Shown piece by piece: positions 51,761 to 61,208 of a stretch of DNA of 64,000 bases; positions within the stretch are counted from its first letter, which is position 1; each line of letters begins with the position of its first letter. This stretch comes from GCA-2733415 sp964276095 (GTDB taxonomy: Bacteria; Bacteroidota; Bacteroidia; Flavobacteriales; Flavobacteriaceae). Location: positions 1,426,001 to 1,490,000 of the forward strand of contig CAXYDR010000003.1 in the NCBI GenBank assembly GCA_964276095.1. Reading direction: 5' to 3'. The notes beneath the pieces were generated by a model. The model did no database searches and was not told the DNA's origin. It was given only the letters and a program-made list of their open reading frames with translations. The translations under genes and the position numbers were made by a program.

Positions 51761-53494
51761 ATGGAAACAATCGTATTGCAAATAATAGTTTTTCAGTTAT
51801 GCTTTTTAGTGGCTTATGAAATTCTATTCCGTAAAGAAACTTTTTTCAATTGGAACAGAGGTTATTTGTTAATCACTTCTATAGCTTCAATATTGTTGCC
51901 TTTCATTAAATTAAAATCATTTTCAAAAGTAATTCCGAGTGAATTTTTTGTGAATTTACCAGCAGTAATTTTAGGAGAAGAAAAAGTAGCTTCCTCAACT
52001 ATTTTGGAGAACCTAGATGTTGTCGCAGTACATACAAATTCTATAACGTTCTCAGTGGTTTGGATTTGGTATGTAGGAACACTAGTGTTTGGTTGTGTAT
52101 TATTTTTAAAGCTATATAAAATTTGGAGATACAAACAATCGAATAATTCTGTTCAAAAAAGTGGATATTCAATCACAACTCTTAAAAATTCAGAAGATGC
52201 ATTTTCATTTTTGAAGAGTATATTTTTAGGAGATAAAATAGAAAACACTCAGAAAGAAAGCATTTTAAAACATGAGAAAGTTCATGTAGAAGAAAAACAT
52301 ACAATAGATTTATTATGGTTTGAACTCTTACGAATTGTATTCTGGTTTAACCCATTAGTATATATTTATCAAAAAAGAATTACTGAAGTACACGAGTTCA
52401 TCGCCGATAAAAGTGCTTCAAAACAACAGAAAAACTATTATGAAAACTTATTAGCAAAGACGTTTAACATCGCGCAGTTTTCACTAGTCAATCAATTTTA
52501 TTCATCATCATTAATCAAAAAACGAATCATTATGTTAACAAAAGAAAAATCAAACAAAACAAAACTAGTAAAGTACATCACAATTATCCCAATTGTAGTA
52601 TCAATGTTGGTATATGTGTCCTGCTCTGATGCTTTAGAGGTAGATAATGGAACTGAAGTAGCAGTAAGTTCAGAGACTACTGTGTTAGAAGATGTCATTA
52701 CAATTATTAATAAAACACCTGTTAATAAAGATATCACTAAAGAAGAATTTAATACAATTTTAAGTGATTTAAAGCAATACAAAAACACTCATGCTACCAA
52801 AATAGAACAAACAGATTTTAAAAAGTACACAACTTTGTTTTATAACCAATTAGAGAATGTAACTACAGAAGACTATAAAAAGGTAATATATAAAAACAAA
52901 GATTTATTACACTTTCAATTAAGTTATATTTCTTTAGAAAAACTTTTAGATGAAATAGATGCAGCAACCTATGAGGAGAATAGTAAACGATGGGTTATGT
53001 TAATGTCATTGTCAGAGTCTGAAGTGGCAAATAGACTTAAAGAGTTGAATTATATTTTACCAAATGAAGAAAAATATAAGAAAACAGTTTCAAGTATAGA
53101 AAGTCAGGAATTAGATAAAGATTATTCAGGACACACAGAAGTTCCGTTTACTGTTATAGATCAATCACCAATTTATCCAGGTTGTGATGAAAACGCAACA
53201 TTAGAGGAGTTAAAAAAATGTTTAAGCATGAGTATTGCTAAACATGTAAATGAACATTTTGACACTAATATTGCTAAAAACAATAATTTATCTGGCAGAC
53301 AACGTATCAGCACCATGTTTAAAATTAATAAAGATGGAATGATTACTGATATTAAAGTGCGTGCACCACACCCTAACCTAGTAACTGAAACAGAACGTGT
53401 CTTAAATCTTTTACCAAAAATGAAACCAGGAATGTATGAAGGAAGAATAGTCACTGTTCCTTATTCATTACCAATCATAATTCAAGTAAACTAA
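51761..53494 (+). CDS. BlaR1-type M56 metallopeptidase with TonB-like C-terminus
   Basis: 577 residues. About four membrane segments (about 1-20, 35-50, 97-118 and 270-288) flank a zinc peptidase with HEKVH (171-175) and a downstream EVHEFIADKSA Glu. M56 proteins cleave the BlaI repressor after signal input. Here the outer part is not a penicillin-binding sensor: after a polar linker comes a domain with PIYPGCDENA ... KKCLSM and TMFKINKDGMITDIKVRAPH, LLPKMKPGMYEGRIVTVPYSLPI, which resembles the TonB C-terminal domain. The signal sensed is therefore likely an envelope event other than beta-lactam binding. It overlaps neither neighbour. Confidence 0.88.
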   Translation: METIVLQIIVFQLCFLVAYEILFRKETFFNWNRGYLLITSIASILLPFIKLKSFSKVIPSEFFVNLPAVILGEEKVASSTILENLDVVAVHTNSITFSVVWIWYVGTLVFGCVLFLKLYKIWRYKQSNNSVQKSGYSITTLKNSEDAFSFLKSIFLGDKIENTQKESILKHEKVHVEEKHTIDLLWFELLRIVFWFNPLVYIYQKRITEVHEFIADKSASKQQKNYYENLLAKTFNIAQFSLVNQFYSSSLIKKRIIMLTKEKSNKTKLVKYITIIPIVVSMLVYVSCSDALEVDNGTEVAVSSETTVLEDVITIINKTPVNKDITKEEFNTILSDLKQYKNTHATKIEQTDFKKYTTLFYNQLENVTTEDYKKVIYKNKDLLHFQLSYISLEKLLDEIDAATYEENSKRWVMLMSLSESEVANRLKELNYILPNEEKYKKTVSSIESQELDKDYSGHTEVPFTVIDQSPIYPGCDENATLEELKKCLSMSIAKHVNEHFDTNIAKNNNLSGRQRISTMFKINKDGMITDIKVRAPHPNLVTETERVLNLLPKMKPGMYEGRIVTVPYSLPIIIQVN

Positions 53495-54667
53495 ATGAAG
53501 AAAATATTTTTATTACTGATAAGTATACTATCAATTAAAGCCGAAGCTCAAACTTCGGCTTTAGCAGTTGCCGATAGTTTATTTCAGTTAGGAAGCTATA
53601 GTAAAGCTATTTCGTTTTATGAAAAAGTTGCTGATAAAAACACCTATTCTCAAACTAAAATTGCGCAAGCTTATGTTGGATTGGGAGCTTACAGAAAAGC
53701 AATTTCATATTATGAAATTATTGTAGAAAAAGACAGTACACAGTTAATTTCGAAATATGAATTAGGAAAATTATATTATAAAATTAAGGCTTCAGAAAAA
53801 GCATTTAGTTGTTTTAAGAATCTGATTAAAGCTGACAATCAAAACCCAAATTTTCACTATCAATTAGGATTAGTGCAGTTGCAAGCAAAGGATGTTAATT
53901 ATATAAAATCCTTTAAAAAAGTTGTTGTTATAGACCGCTTCCATTTAAAGGGAATAAAACAATTATGTAAGTATTATCTGAAAAAAAGAAGTTGGATTTC
54001 TTTTGAAAAATATAACGCAATAGGATTACAAAACTACCCAGAAGACGAAGTTTTAATAAACTATAAAGCACAAGCTTGTTTTAAGCAGCAACAGTATAAA
54101 AAGGCAATTATTTATTTTACTAAGTTATATGAAGCTGATTCGGAAAATAAATTTGTTTTGTATCGTTTAGGATTGTCAAATCATATGCTATTGAAATATG
54201 ATAATGCAATTGAATTTTATAAGAAAGCAATTGAACAAGAGAGTACTAATGGCGACTATCATACACAAATTGGGTTGGCGTATATGGGTATAGAGTCTTA
54301 TGTAAAATCACGTCGTCATTTATTACAAGCTTTGGTGTTCAATGGTGTAAAAGTAGATGCTGAATTATATAATATAGGTTTATTACATAAAGAACAAAAG
54401 CAATATGCTAAGGCAATGCAACTATTTCAGAAAGCTTTCAAGGAGAATAGTTATAACTACAAAGCTAAATTCGAACAAGCAATTTGTGCTGATAATTATT
54501 ATAAAGATAATGATAGTAAATTAAAATTGTACCAAGAGTATAAATTGTACTTCGAAGATAAAAATAAGAGAAATGATGAAGTTGTAGCGGCAAGAATAAG
54601 TCATTTTAAAGAATTAATACATTTAGAAGGAAATACGAATCAAGTCAAAAAAGATACTTCAAAATAA
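53495..54667 (+). CDS. Exported tetratricopeptide-repeat protein
   Basis: 390 residues. A signal peptide ends at about residue 18 (IKAEAQ), followed by about ten TPR-like helix pairs, for example GSYSKAISFYEKVADKN, GAYRKAISYYEIIVEKD, QQYKKAIIYFTKLYEAD, LKYDNAIEFYKKAIEQE and KQYAKAMQLFQKAFKEN. TPRs bind peptides or other proteins. The ATG follows the BlaR1 stop without a gap, so it is the third gene of the blaI operon, presumably the effector or partner of the sensor. Confidence 0.85.
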   Translation: MKKIFLLLISILSIKAEAQTSALAVADSLFQLGSYSKAISFYEKVADKNTYSQTKIAQAYVGLGAYRKAISYYEIIVEKDSTQLISKYELGKLYYKIKASEKAFSCFKNLIKADNQNPNFHYQLGLVQLQAKDVNYIKSFKKVVVIDRFHLKGIKQLCKYYLKKRSWISFEKYNAIGLQNYPEDEVLINYKAQACFKQQQYKKAIIYFTKLYEADSENKFVLYRLGLSNHMLLKYDNAIEFYKKAIEQESTNGDYHTQIGLAYMGIESYVKSRRHLLQALVFNGVKVDAELYNIGLLHKEQKQYAKAMQLFQKAFKENSYNYKAKFEQAICADNYYKDNDSKLKLYQEYKLYFEDKNKRNDEVVAARISHFKELIHLEGNTNQVKKDTSK

Positions 54668-54697
54668 GTATCTTTAATGTTTCATAAAATACAACTC

Positions 54698-55261
54698 ATG
54701 AAACAAAAAGTATTATTTATTGATAGAGACGGAACAATCATCAAGGAAACTACCGATGAAAAAATAGATTCTTTTGAAAAGTTAGTTTTTTATCCAAAAT
54801 CAATTGTTTCTCTACATAAAATAGCTAAAAAGTTAAATTACGAATTGGTTATGATTACCAATCAGGATGGATTAGGAACTTCTTATTTTCCAGAAGATAC
54901 CTTTTGGCCAGTACAAAACTTTGTAGTGGATACCTTTAAAAACGAAGGAGTAGTATTTAAAGCAATCTATATAGATAAAACTTTCCCAAAGGATAATGCT
55001 CAAACCCGTAAGCCAAACACTGGGTTGCTGACTTCTTATTTTTCTGGTAATTATGATTTGGAAAACTCGTTTATGATAGGCGATCGATTAACAGATATGG
55101 AATTAGCGAAAAACTTTGGAGGTAAAGGAATTTTCATCAATGATAAAACGCACTTAGGGACTAATGAAATTACCGTCAAGAGAAAAGATCTAGATAGTCA
55201 TATTGCATTAGAAACCAATGATTGGAATAAAATTTATAAATTTTTAAAAAACTTTAAATGA
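54698..55261 (+). CDS. Stand-alone HisB-type histidinol-phosphatase domain (HAD)
   Basis: 187 residues from the ATG at 54698; an earlier ATG at 54677 would add seven. VLFIDRDGTIIKE with the HAD nucleophile Asp9 and Asp11, MITNQDGLGTSYFPEDTFWP, FPKDNAQTRKPNTGLL and FMIGDRLTDMELAKNFGGKGIFIN match the N-terminal phosphatase half of HisB. In most flavobacteria HisB is fused to imidazoleglycerol-phosphate dehydratase (about 380 residues); here the chain ends after the phosphatase. It may be a paralogue with another substrate or a split HisB. It lies 30 bases after the TPR gene. Confidence 0.85.
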   Translation: MKQKVLFIDRDGTIIKETTDEKIDSFEKLVFYPKSIVSLHKIAKKLNYELVMITNQDGLGTSYFPEDTFWPVQNFVVDTFKNEGVVFKAIYIDKTFPKDNAQTRKPNTGLLTSYFSGNYDLENSFMIGDRLTDMELAKNFGGKGIFINDKTHLGTNEITVKRKDLDSHIALETNDWNKIYKFLKNFK

Positions 55262-55335
55262 TATAGATGCTATTCTATATTCAGATTGACTTATTGTGTT
55301 GTTATTTTCGTATTTTTCCAGTCTAAAACATTGAT

Positions 55336-55845
55336 TTGAAGAAAGCTGTTGCTATAATGTGTATTTTATTATTTTGCTCTTGTAATTATTTTGAGAGTAA
55401 AAAAATTCATGCTACAGATGAGCGTATTCAAAAACACTTAGATTCGTTAGATACTTCTACAATAGACAAGTTCCCTATTTTTAAAGACTGTGAGCAACTA
55501 GATCAAAATTTATCAGCTGAAAAAAAATGCTTCATAACTTCTCTAAGTACTTATATTGGCACTTCATTATTCGAAAATAAATTAGTTTTAGAAGAAGAGT
55601 TAGACAGTACTTTTCAAGTAGCTATTGAAGTTTCTGACACAGGAAAAGTGACTATTAAATCGTTTGAAATTGATGCTGTTTTAAAAGAAAATATTCCTCA
55701 GATAGAACAAATAATACAGCAAAGTATTGATGAATTACCAGAAGTAAAACCAGCTTTAAAGAAAATACAATCAGGAGAATTAATCCCTGTAAAAACGCAC
55801 TTTATTATTCCAATACGGGTTGTTGCAAAGGTTGCAGATAATTAA
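55336..55845 (+). CDS. Lipoprotein related to the BlaR1 C-terminal domain
   Basis: 169 residues from a TTG start. MKKAVAIMCILLFCSC is a lipoprotein signal. The body, with FPIFKDCEQL ... KKCFITSLSTYI, IEVSDTGKVTIKSFEIDA, IDELPEVKPALKKIQSGELIPVKTHFIIPIRV, follows the same plan as the last ~130 residues of the BlaR1-type protein encoded four kb upstream (P-x-(Y/F)-x-(G/D)-C, a K-x-C motif, D/K-G-x-(I/V)-T, LP-x-(V/M)KP, a PI strand). It is a TonB-C-like domain without the TonB anchor. The function is unknown. Confidence 0.65.
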   Translation: MKKAVAIMCILLFCSCNYFESKKIHATDERIQKHLDSLDTSTIDKFPIFKDCEQLDQNLSAEKKCFITSLSTYIGTSLFENKLVLEEELDSTFQVAIEVSDTGKVTIKSFEIDAVLKENIPQIEQIIQQSIDELPEVKPALKKIQSGELIPVKTHFIIPIRVVAKVADN

Positions 55846-55992
55846 TCTTTATAGGAGTTAAAAACGTAATTTTTAGTGGCTTTTATAGAGTAACGGAATG
55901 AAAATTATATCAAAAAAAGTATTTCTAGATACAAGAGATTCTTCTGTTACATTTCAAAAACTTTACTTTAAATGCTAGAATCATTAATGCCG

Positions 55993-56736
55993 CTAATAAC
56001 TGTTTCGAATTGCCAATCGCCTCATTAAACGTAATACTTCAATATAAAGCCAAATTAAGGTTACTAATAATCCCCAAGTAGCTAACCATTCACTACTCTT
56101 AGGTGCTTTGTTTCTTTTACGGTCGATAAAATCGATATCTATTAGTAACGAAAATGCTGCAGTTAAAGCTGCGAATACATTAAAAGCGAGTGCAAACCAA
56201 TTGTCGCCCCAGATAAAACTAACATTAACTCCAAAGAAACTAAGAATCCACGTGACTATGTATACTGTAAATATAGTTGTAGAAGCTATAATGATGGTAC
56301 TCTTTAATTGTTTGGTAAGTATAATTAGTTTTGTTTTATATAAGATAATCATCACTAAAAACGTGATAATCGTTACTCCTACTGCTTGAAATGGATAGTT
56401 TGGGTATTGTTGATGTACTTGGATGCTAAAAGCTCCTAAAAACACTCCTTTTGCTAAAGCGTACAAAGGCACTAAAAATGAGGCCCAATGATGTCTTACA
56501 GAAATCACAATACTAATTACTATAGCTGCTAACATCCCGCCTGATGCAAACCATTTAATAGAATTTCCTTCATAGTGCCAATGCCAAACAAAAGCAACTA
56601 CGATTGTTAATATACTGATACAAAAAAACGATTTCAGAAAAATTCCTGAAACCGTCATTTTATTTGTTGAACTTGCTTTTTTATCCCAAAAAAACGGACT
56701 GAAAGCAGGGTTTGATGTTTTATGATTTAAAAACAT
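55993..56736 (-). CDS. Bax inhibitor-1/YccA-family membrane protein
   Basis: 247 residues with seven membrane segments. FSPFFWDKKASSTNKMTVSG at the N-terminus, AKGVFLGAFSIQVHQQYPNY, FALAFNVFAALTAAFSLLIDIDFID and the final WLATWGLLVTLIWLYIEVLRLM (with the conserved E) match the YccA/BI-1 family of the cytoplasmic membrane. Members affect calcium leak or protease regulation. It is transcribed downstream of the following outer-membrane gene, with four bases between. Confidence 0.88.
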   Translation of the reverse strand: MFLNHKTSNPAFSPFFWDKKASSTNKMTVSGIFLKSFFCISILTIVVAFVWHWHYEGNSIKWFASGGMLAAIVISIVISVRHHWASFLVPLYALAKGVFLGAFSIQVHQQYPNYPFQAVGVTIITFLVMIILYKTKLIILTKQLKSTIIIASTTIFTVYIVTWILSFFGVNVSFIWGDNWFALAFNVFAALTAAFSLLIDIDFIDRKRNKAPKSSEWLATWGLLVTLIWLYIEVLRLMRRLAIRNSY

Positions 56737-56740
56737 TTAA

Positions 56741-57613
56741 TTACAAGTTAAACTTGTATCCTAAACGTAAATCTAATGGTGTATTTCCTTGATTATCAAA
56801 ATTTATTAAAGCAATTAATTCATTTGCAGATAAGGTAATATATCCATTTCCTAATTTAATATCAGCCCCTAAACCTAAAATAATAGGAGCATCTAAAGCT
56901 GATCCTGAATTTTTAGTAACAGTAGTTGTAGTTCCTACTGTAGTAGTAGTTTCTGATTTTGAAAAAGTATAGGTTGCAAATGTTGCTTGTGGGTAAATAG
57001 AAAACGATTCTTTGTTGATTACTCTGAATCTATAAAAGAATCCGAATTGACTAGACGAATATTTAAAGTCGTCTGCCTTCAAACTTTGCTTAAATAAAAC
57101 TCCTAATGAATGTCTAGAACGTTTAGCATCATATACTTCAGCTTCCGCTCCAAATATAGGAACAATTGTATTGTTAGGATTTCTGACAAACGGATTGTTG
57201 GATACTCCACCAAATACACCTAATCTAGATTTAGTTTCTGGTCTTTCAGCCTGTAATCTGTAATCTATATCAGAAGCCTTGTTATAGTTGTCAATGTAAG
57301 TTCTTAAGCTACCAAGAGTAAGGTTTACTTTAGAAATGTCCATTCCGGCATCAGCAGTAAGAATGCTTAAAATTTCTTTGTATTCACCTTGATATTTTCC
57401 GCTTTCATCCTTTGTATTAGTTAATTCTGTAAGAGAATCATCTTTTTTAATAAAATAGAGATATTCTCCTTCTGATATTACGTAATACAAAGAAGCTTTA
57501 CCAGTAATTTCTTCTGTTAATTCATATGATTTCCCATCAATGGTATGTGTCATTTGAGCAAAACAAGTGATGCTTAATAATGTGAAAACTAATGTTATAA
57601 TTATTTTATTCAT
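56741..57613 (-). CDS. Outer membrane beta-barrel-like protein
   Basis: 290 residues from the ATG at 57613; the frame runs further upstream only because it overlaps the preceding gene. Signal peptide MNKIIITLVFTLLSITCFAQ. The rest is beta-rich with alternating aromatic strands (SSQFGFFYRFRVINKES, SIYPQATFATYTFSKS), a GLGADIKLGNGYITLS strand, and a C-terminal DLRLGYKFNL strand ending in Phe-Asn-Leu typical of barrels. No named family is recognised. The ligand is unknown. Confidence 0.7.
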   Translation of the reverse strand: MNKIIITLVFTLLSITCFAQMTHTIDGKSYELTEEITGKASLYYVISEGEYLYFIKKDDSLTELTNTKDESGKYQGEYKEILSILTADAGMDISKVNLTLGSLRTYIDNYNKASDIDYRLQAERPETKSRLGVFGGVSNNPFVRNPNNTIVPIFGAEAEVYDAKRSRHSLGVLFKQSLKADDFKYSSSQFGFFYRFRVINKESFSIYPQATFATYTFSKSETTTTVGTTTTVTKNSGSALDAPIILGLGADIKLGNGYITLSANELIALINFDNQGNTPLDLRLGYKFNL

Positions 57614-57708
57614 GGTAATAATATTGTAGTTAAACCTCCATTTGAGGAATTTTGATAAAAATAAAAAATAAAAATGTAATAAACTGATTTTAGCTCGCAA
57701 ATAGCAGC

Positions 57709-58317
57709 TTATTGACGAGCAGGTAATTTCAATGACCAATTATTACGGACAGACAAGTATCTTATAACAACAACCGTTAGCATAGAAATTAACGTATTAA
57801 TTGTGTGGTTTCCTGAAATATGTTCCAAGCCTAAAAAAACTAGCCCTCCTGCTAAACATGCTGAGGCATAAATTTCTTTTCGAAATATTAAAGGGACTTT
57901 ATTAGTTAATACATCACGGATAATTCCTCCAAATACCGCTGAAACAATACCCATAAGTAAAGCTATTGGAATTTCTAAACCTACAGATAGTGTTTTCTGT
58001 AACCCTAAAATAGTAAATAAACCAATTCCAATTGTATCAAAAAAGAACATGCTTCTTCGGAGTTTTGAAATTCGTTTTTTAAATAAATATGAAAGCAATA
58101 ACGCAGCAATAATTGTCCATAAATAATTAAGATCGGTCATCCAACCTACAGGAGTTTGTCCAATAAGCATATCCCTTAAAGCACCACCACCTATTGCAGT
58201 TACCATACCAATTATACTTGCGCCAACAACATCAAAATCACTGTCAATTGCAGTAAGGACTCCACTAATAGCAAATACCAATGTTCCTATAATATCGAGA
58301 ATATAAATCCAATCCAT
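57709..58317 (-). CDS. TRIC/UPF0126-type channel protein
   Basis: 202 residues with about seven membrane segments in an internal repeat. The two halves share the TRIC motif: GVLTAIDSDFDVVGASIIGMVTAIGGGALRDMLIGQTPV in the first and GIVSAVFGGIIRDVLTNKVPLIF in the second (GGG-x-x-RD). Bacterial TRIC proteins conduct K+ or glycine. It is the first gene of a minus-strand group that includes the barrel and BI-1 genes. Confidence 0.88.
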   Translation of the reverse strand: MDWIYILDIIGTLVFAISGVLTAIDSDFDVVGASIIGMVTAIGGGALRDMLIGQTPVGWMTDLNYLWTIIAALLLSYLFKKRISKLRRSMFFFDTIGIGLFTILGLQKTLSVGLEIPIALLMGIVSAVFGGIIRDVLTNKVPLIFRKEIYASACLAGGLVFLGLEHISGNHTINTLISMLTVVVIRYLSVRNNWSLKLPARQ

Positions 58318-58367
58318 AAACTTAAAATAGAAAGCAAAAATAAGTTAATTTGAATTGAAAAGATAGC

Positions 58368-59489
58368 TTATTTATTAAAATGCCTGTCTTTCCATACAAA
58401 CGGACTTGATAAACTAGTTATTGCAATATAAACTGTAAAGAAAGGATAAAAAAGTAATGTTTTTAGGAAAGATAAAAAGTTGATTTTATTCTGATATAAA
58501 CCAGCAGTCTTAAAAATAAGTACAGTGTCAATCAGAAATTTTGGAAGCAATAGTGTTAAGAATATGGGTTGGTATAAGCCTATGATTATCGATAGCCCAA
58601 TCACACAATTAGCAAAGAAAACTAATGCTCCGATACTCTTAGCAAAGTTACTTTTAAAGTGGGTAGCTTTTGCAGCCCATCGTTTGCGTTGTTGAATTAA
58701 TTCATTCCAATTTTTAGTTGGATAAGTTGTTACTAATGCCTCAATGTTTTTTAAGAATATTACTTTGGATCTATTATACGCCACAAAGTTTTCTAATAAA
58801 AAAACATCGTCACCACTTGCAATAAAATCATTGTCTTTAAATCCGTTTAATTTTAAGAACAACTCTTTTTTATATGCCAAATTAGCACCGTTAGCCATAA
58901 AAGGTTTTTTGATTCCAAAACCACCAATAGTAGCTCCTTGCATACTCAAAAAGTCGATAAGTTGAAATTGGTGTAGAAACGAACTATTGCTTTTAAAACT
59001 TACGGGCGCTACTATCATATTTGGATTATTCTCACAAATAGAAGTGTTAAAACTTGAGAGCCAAGTTTTAGGAAGTATACAATCAGCATCAGTAGCAATA
59101 ATCCAATTGTACTTTGTAATTGAAATTGCAGTACTAATTGCGTCTTTTTTTGGAGAGTTTGAGTCCCTTAAATTTTTAATTATTTTTATGTCAATTTCTG
59201 GGTTGTTAATAAAAAATTGAGTGATAATTTCTATAGAATTATCACTTGATTCATCATCAACTAAAATAATTTCAAATAGTGATTGATGGTATTCAATTTC
59301 TTTAATAGAATTTAATAAACTCGGTAGATTTTCGGCCTCATTTCTAAAAGGAATAATCACTGAAAATTGAGTAGTATCCTCATAATTTTTAGTACTAGTA
59401 TTTAACTTATCAAAACCAATAACGAATAGTAAAATAAGTATAACATACAAACAAATTAATAGACCAAATATGTAAAAAGTGAATAGCAT
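58368..59489 (-). CDS. Family 2 glycosyltransferase
   Basis: 373 residues. An N-terminal membrane segment is followed by a GT-A domain (about 40-270): SVIIPFRNEAENLPSLL, IILVDDESSDNS, the DxD motif ATDADCILP, FMANGANLAYKKELF, the SGDDVFLLENF motif and QQRKRWAAKATHF (the Q-x-x-RW acceptor motif). Two or three C-terminal membrane helices follow. The pattern is that of processive membrane GT2 enzymes. The sugar is unknown. It begins one base after the flippase-like gene. Confidence 0.9.
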   Translation of the reverse strand: MLFTFYIFGLLICLYVILILLFVIGFDKLNTSTKNYEDTTQFSVIIPFRNEAENLPSLLNSIKEIEYHQSLFEIILVDDESSDNSIEIITQFFINNPEIDIKIIKNLRDSNSPKKDAISTAISITKYNWIIATDADCILPKTWLSSFNTSICENNPNMIVAPVSFKSNSSFLHQFQLIDFLSMQGATIGGFGIKKPFMANGANLAYKKELFLKLNGFKDNDFIASGDDVFLLENFVAYNRSKVIFLKNIEALVTTYPTKNWNELIQQRKRWAAKATHFKSNFAKSIGALVFFANCVIGLSIIIGLYQPIFLTLLLPKFLIDTVLIFKTAGLYQNKINFLSFLKTLLFYPFFTVYIAITSLSSPFVWKDRHFNK

Positions 59490-59490
59490 A

Positions 59491-60468
59491 CTATTCTTGG
59501 TTAAATTTAAAATTTAAAACAAAATAACTTCCAATTGTAGCAGGAAAAGCAAAATTAAATAGCCACATTAAGGTTGTTATTGCTAATACAATAAATTCAT
59601 TAGCACCTACAAAACTAAATAACCAAACAGCAATACTTCCTTTAACAACTACATCAAGAATGAAAATTGTTGGTATAATAGAAGCAAGTAAATACATGCT
59701 GGTAATAAAAGCCATTGCTTCAATATATGAAACATCAATACTAAATAGCCAAATTAAAAAATAAAATTGATGGGCAAAAACAGCATATTTTAAAATAGAT
59801 AAAGAACTTGTAATGACTAAGGTTTTTCTACTTAAAGTTTTAAAAAATCTACTCAATTTTGAAAAAGAATATCCTTTTATAGTGTGTTTTTTTCGAGAGG
59901 AATAGGTAAAAAATAAAAAGAGAACAACAATTCCTAAAACAACAAATCGGATAGTTTTATAATAAAAAACAGGTACGTTATATGTGTTTATAATATACAG
60001 TAAACCTATAACGCCAAAAATAGTGGTTGCCCCTAGTTGCGCTAAGTTTCCTACTAAGTTTAATCCAAGAATTTTTTTTCTAGATATTTTTGGATAGTAT
60101 ATGGCTTTAGCGCCGTATTCCCCAATTCTATTGGGAGTAATGATTGATGTCGTTAATGAACTCAGTGATTGTTTGATGGCTTCGGTAAATGAAATTACTT
60201 TGATTTCACTTACAAGAGTTTTCCATTTCAAGCTTTCTAAACTCCAATTAAGCAAGCTAAACCCAATAAGAATAATAATATTGGATGATGTTATAAGCTT
60301 GTTTTCGTGCAGTAGTTGCAGGAAATAATCAAAATCTAAAGTATCATTATGTATTAGCTTTTCATAAATAAAAAAACCAGCACCAAAAACGATAGCTAAC
60401 TTTATCACCATAAAAGCAATTTGCTTTAAGCGAATACGTAAAGTAGGCATACTATTGTGCTTGGTCAT
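59491..60468 (-). CDS. Lysylphosphatidylglycerol-synthase-TM/UPF0104 family flippase-like protein
   Basis: 325 residues with about eight membrane segments. WSLESLKWKTLVSEIKVISFTEAIKQ, SLTTSIITPNRIGEYGAKAIYYP, IPTIFILDVVVKGSIAVWLFSFVG and the helices around them match the LPG_synthase_TM family, which includes lipid flippases and glycolipid exporters. It is cotranscribed with the glycosyltransferase and may move the lipid-linked product across the inner membrane. That link is inference. Confidence 0.82.
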   Translation of the reverse strand: MTKHNSMPTLRIRLKQIAFMVIKLAIVFGAGFFIYEKLIHNDTLDFDYFLQLLHENKLITSSNIIILIGFSLLNWSLESLKWKTLVSEIKVISFTEAIKQSLSSLTTSIITPNRIGEYGAKAIYYPKISRKKILGLNLVGNLAQLGATTIFGVIGLLYIINTYNVPVFYYKTIRFVVLGIVVLFLFFTYSSRKKHTIKGYSFSKLSRFFKTLSRKTLVITSSLSILKYAVFAHQFYFLIWLFSIDVSYIEAMAFITSMYLLASIIPTIFILDVVVKGSIAVWLFSFVGANEFIVLAITTLMWLFNFAFPATIGSYFVLNFKFNQE

Positions 60469-60521
60469 TAGTTTTTAGTAAGTTTGTAATAATCAGTCCG
60501 CAAATTATAAAATTTAAACAG

Positions 60522-61157
60522 ATGAACAGATTTAGTATTGTATTTTTCTTTGTGTTAGTTTCAAATTTAATAACAGCACAAACTATAACTATCGATTTAG
60601 GAGTGGGTTTTAATAAGCCTTCGGATGATTTCGGAGCCACTTATGAAGCAAAACCTATTAACGGATTAACGGTAGATGCGGGACTTCGTTATATGTTTAA
60701 AAAGAAATTAGGAGCAAAATTAGACTTAGGGTTTAATCGTTATGGAGAAGGAGGAGATTCTCCGGAATTCAAAGCCAATTATACAAGAGTAAATTTACAA
60801 GCATATTATAATGTTTGGGATCATTTATACGATTTACAAATGCGTTTACCGGAACGTATAGGTGTGTTTTTACATGCAGGACCAGGAATGTCATTCATAA
60901 AACCATTAAGTGAACCATATATAAACAATAAGAGCAGTAATTTTAATGTAATGGCTGGTGTTGCCGTTCATTATGGTGTTACTGATAGAGTATCAATATT
61001 TGTAGATGCTTCAAATATGTTTCATATGGGGCAAAAAATAAATTATGAAGGATCTGTTTTAGCCGATAATATTAATTCATCAATGGCTAACTTAACTTTT
61101 GGAGTAAGTATTTCGATTAATTCGGATTGTTATTTTTGTGATGAGCCAGAAATGTAA
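60522..61157 (+). CDS. Small outer membrane beta-barrel protein
   Basis: 211 residues. Signal peptide to about residue 20 (LITAQ). Eight predicted beta strands are typical of OmpX/OmpA-like porins: TIDLGVGFNKPSDDF, GLTVDAGLRYMFKKKLGAKLDLGFNRYG, RVNLQAYYNVWD, RIGVFLHAGPGMSFI, FNVMAGVAVHYGVTDRVSIFVDASNM and ANLTFGVSISI. A Cys-containing tail ends the protein (DCYFCDEPEM). It reads divergently from the flippase gene across 53 bases. Confidence 0.8.
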   Translation: MNRFSIVFFFVLVSNLITAQTITIDLGVGFNKPSDDFGATYEAKPINGLTVDAGLRYMFKKKLGAKLDLGFNRYGEGGDSPEFKANYTRVNLQAYYNVWDHLYDLQMRLPERIGVFLHAGPGMSFIKPLSEPYINNKSSNFNVMAGVAVHYGVTDRVSIFVDASNMFHMGQKINYEGSVLADNINSSMANLTFGVSISINSDCYFCDEPEM

Positions 61158-61208
61158 CCCACTAGAGGGATTCGCTTTTTTAAAAGTATAAATGCTTAAA
61201 CTAAAATA

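Noticed and set aside
57614..57739. N-terminal extension of the barrel protein frame
   Set aside because: The ATG at 57613 gives a clean signal peptide; the extension overlaps the TRIC gene.
60452..60640. 62-codon minus-strand frame overlapping the porin start
   Set aside because: Shadow of the outer membrane protein; no protein-like features.
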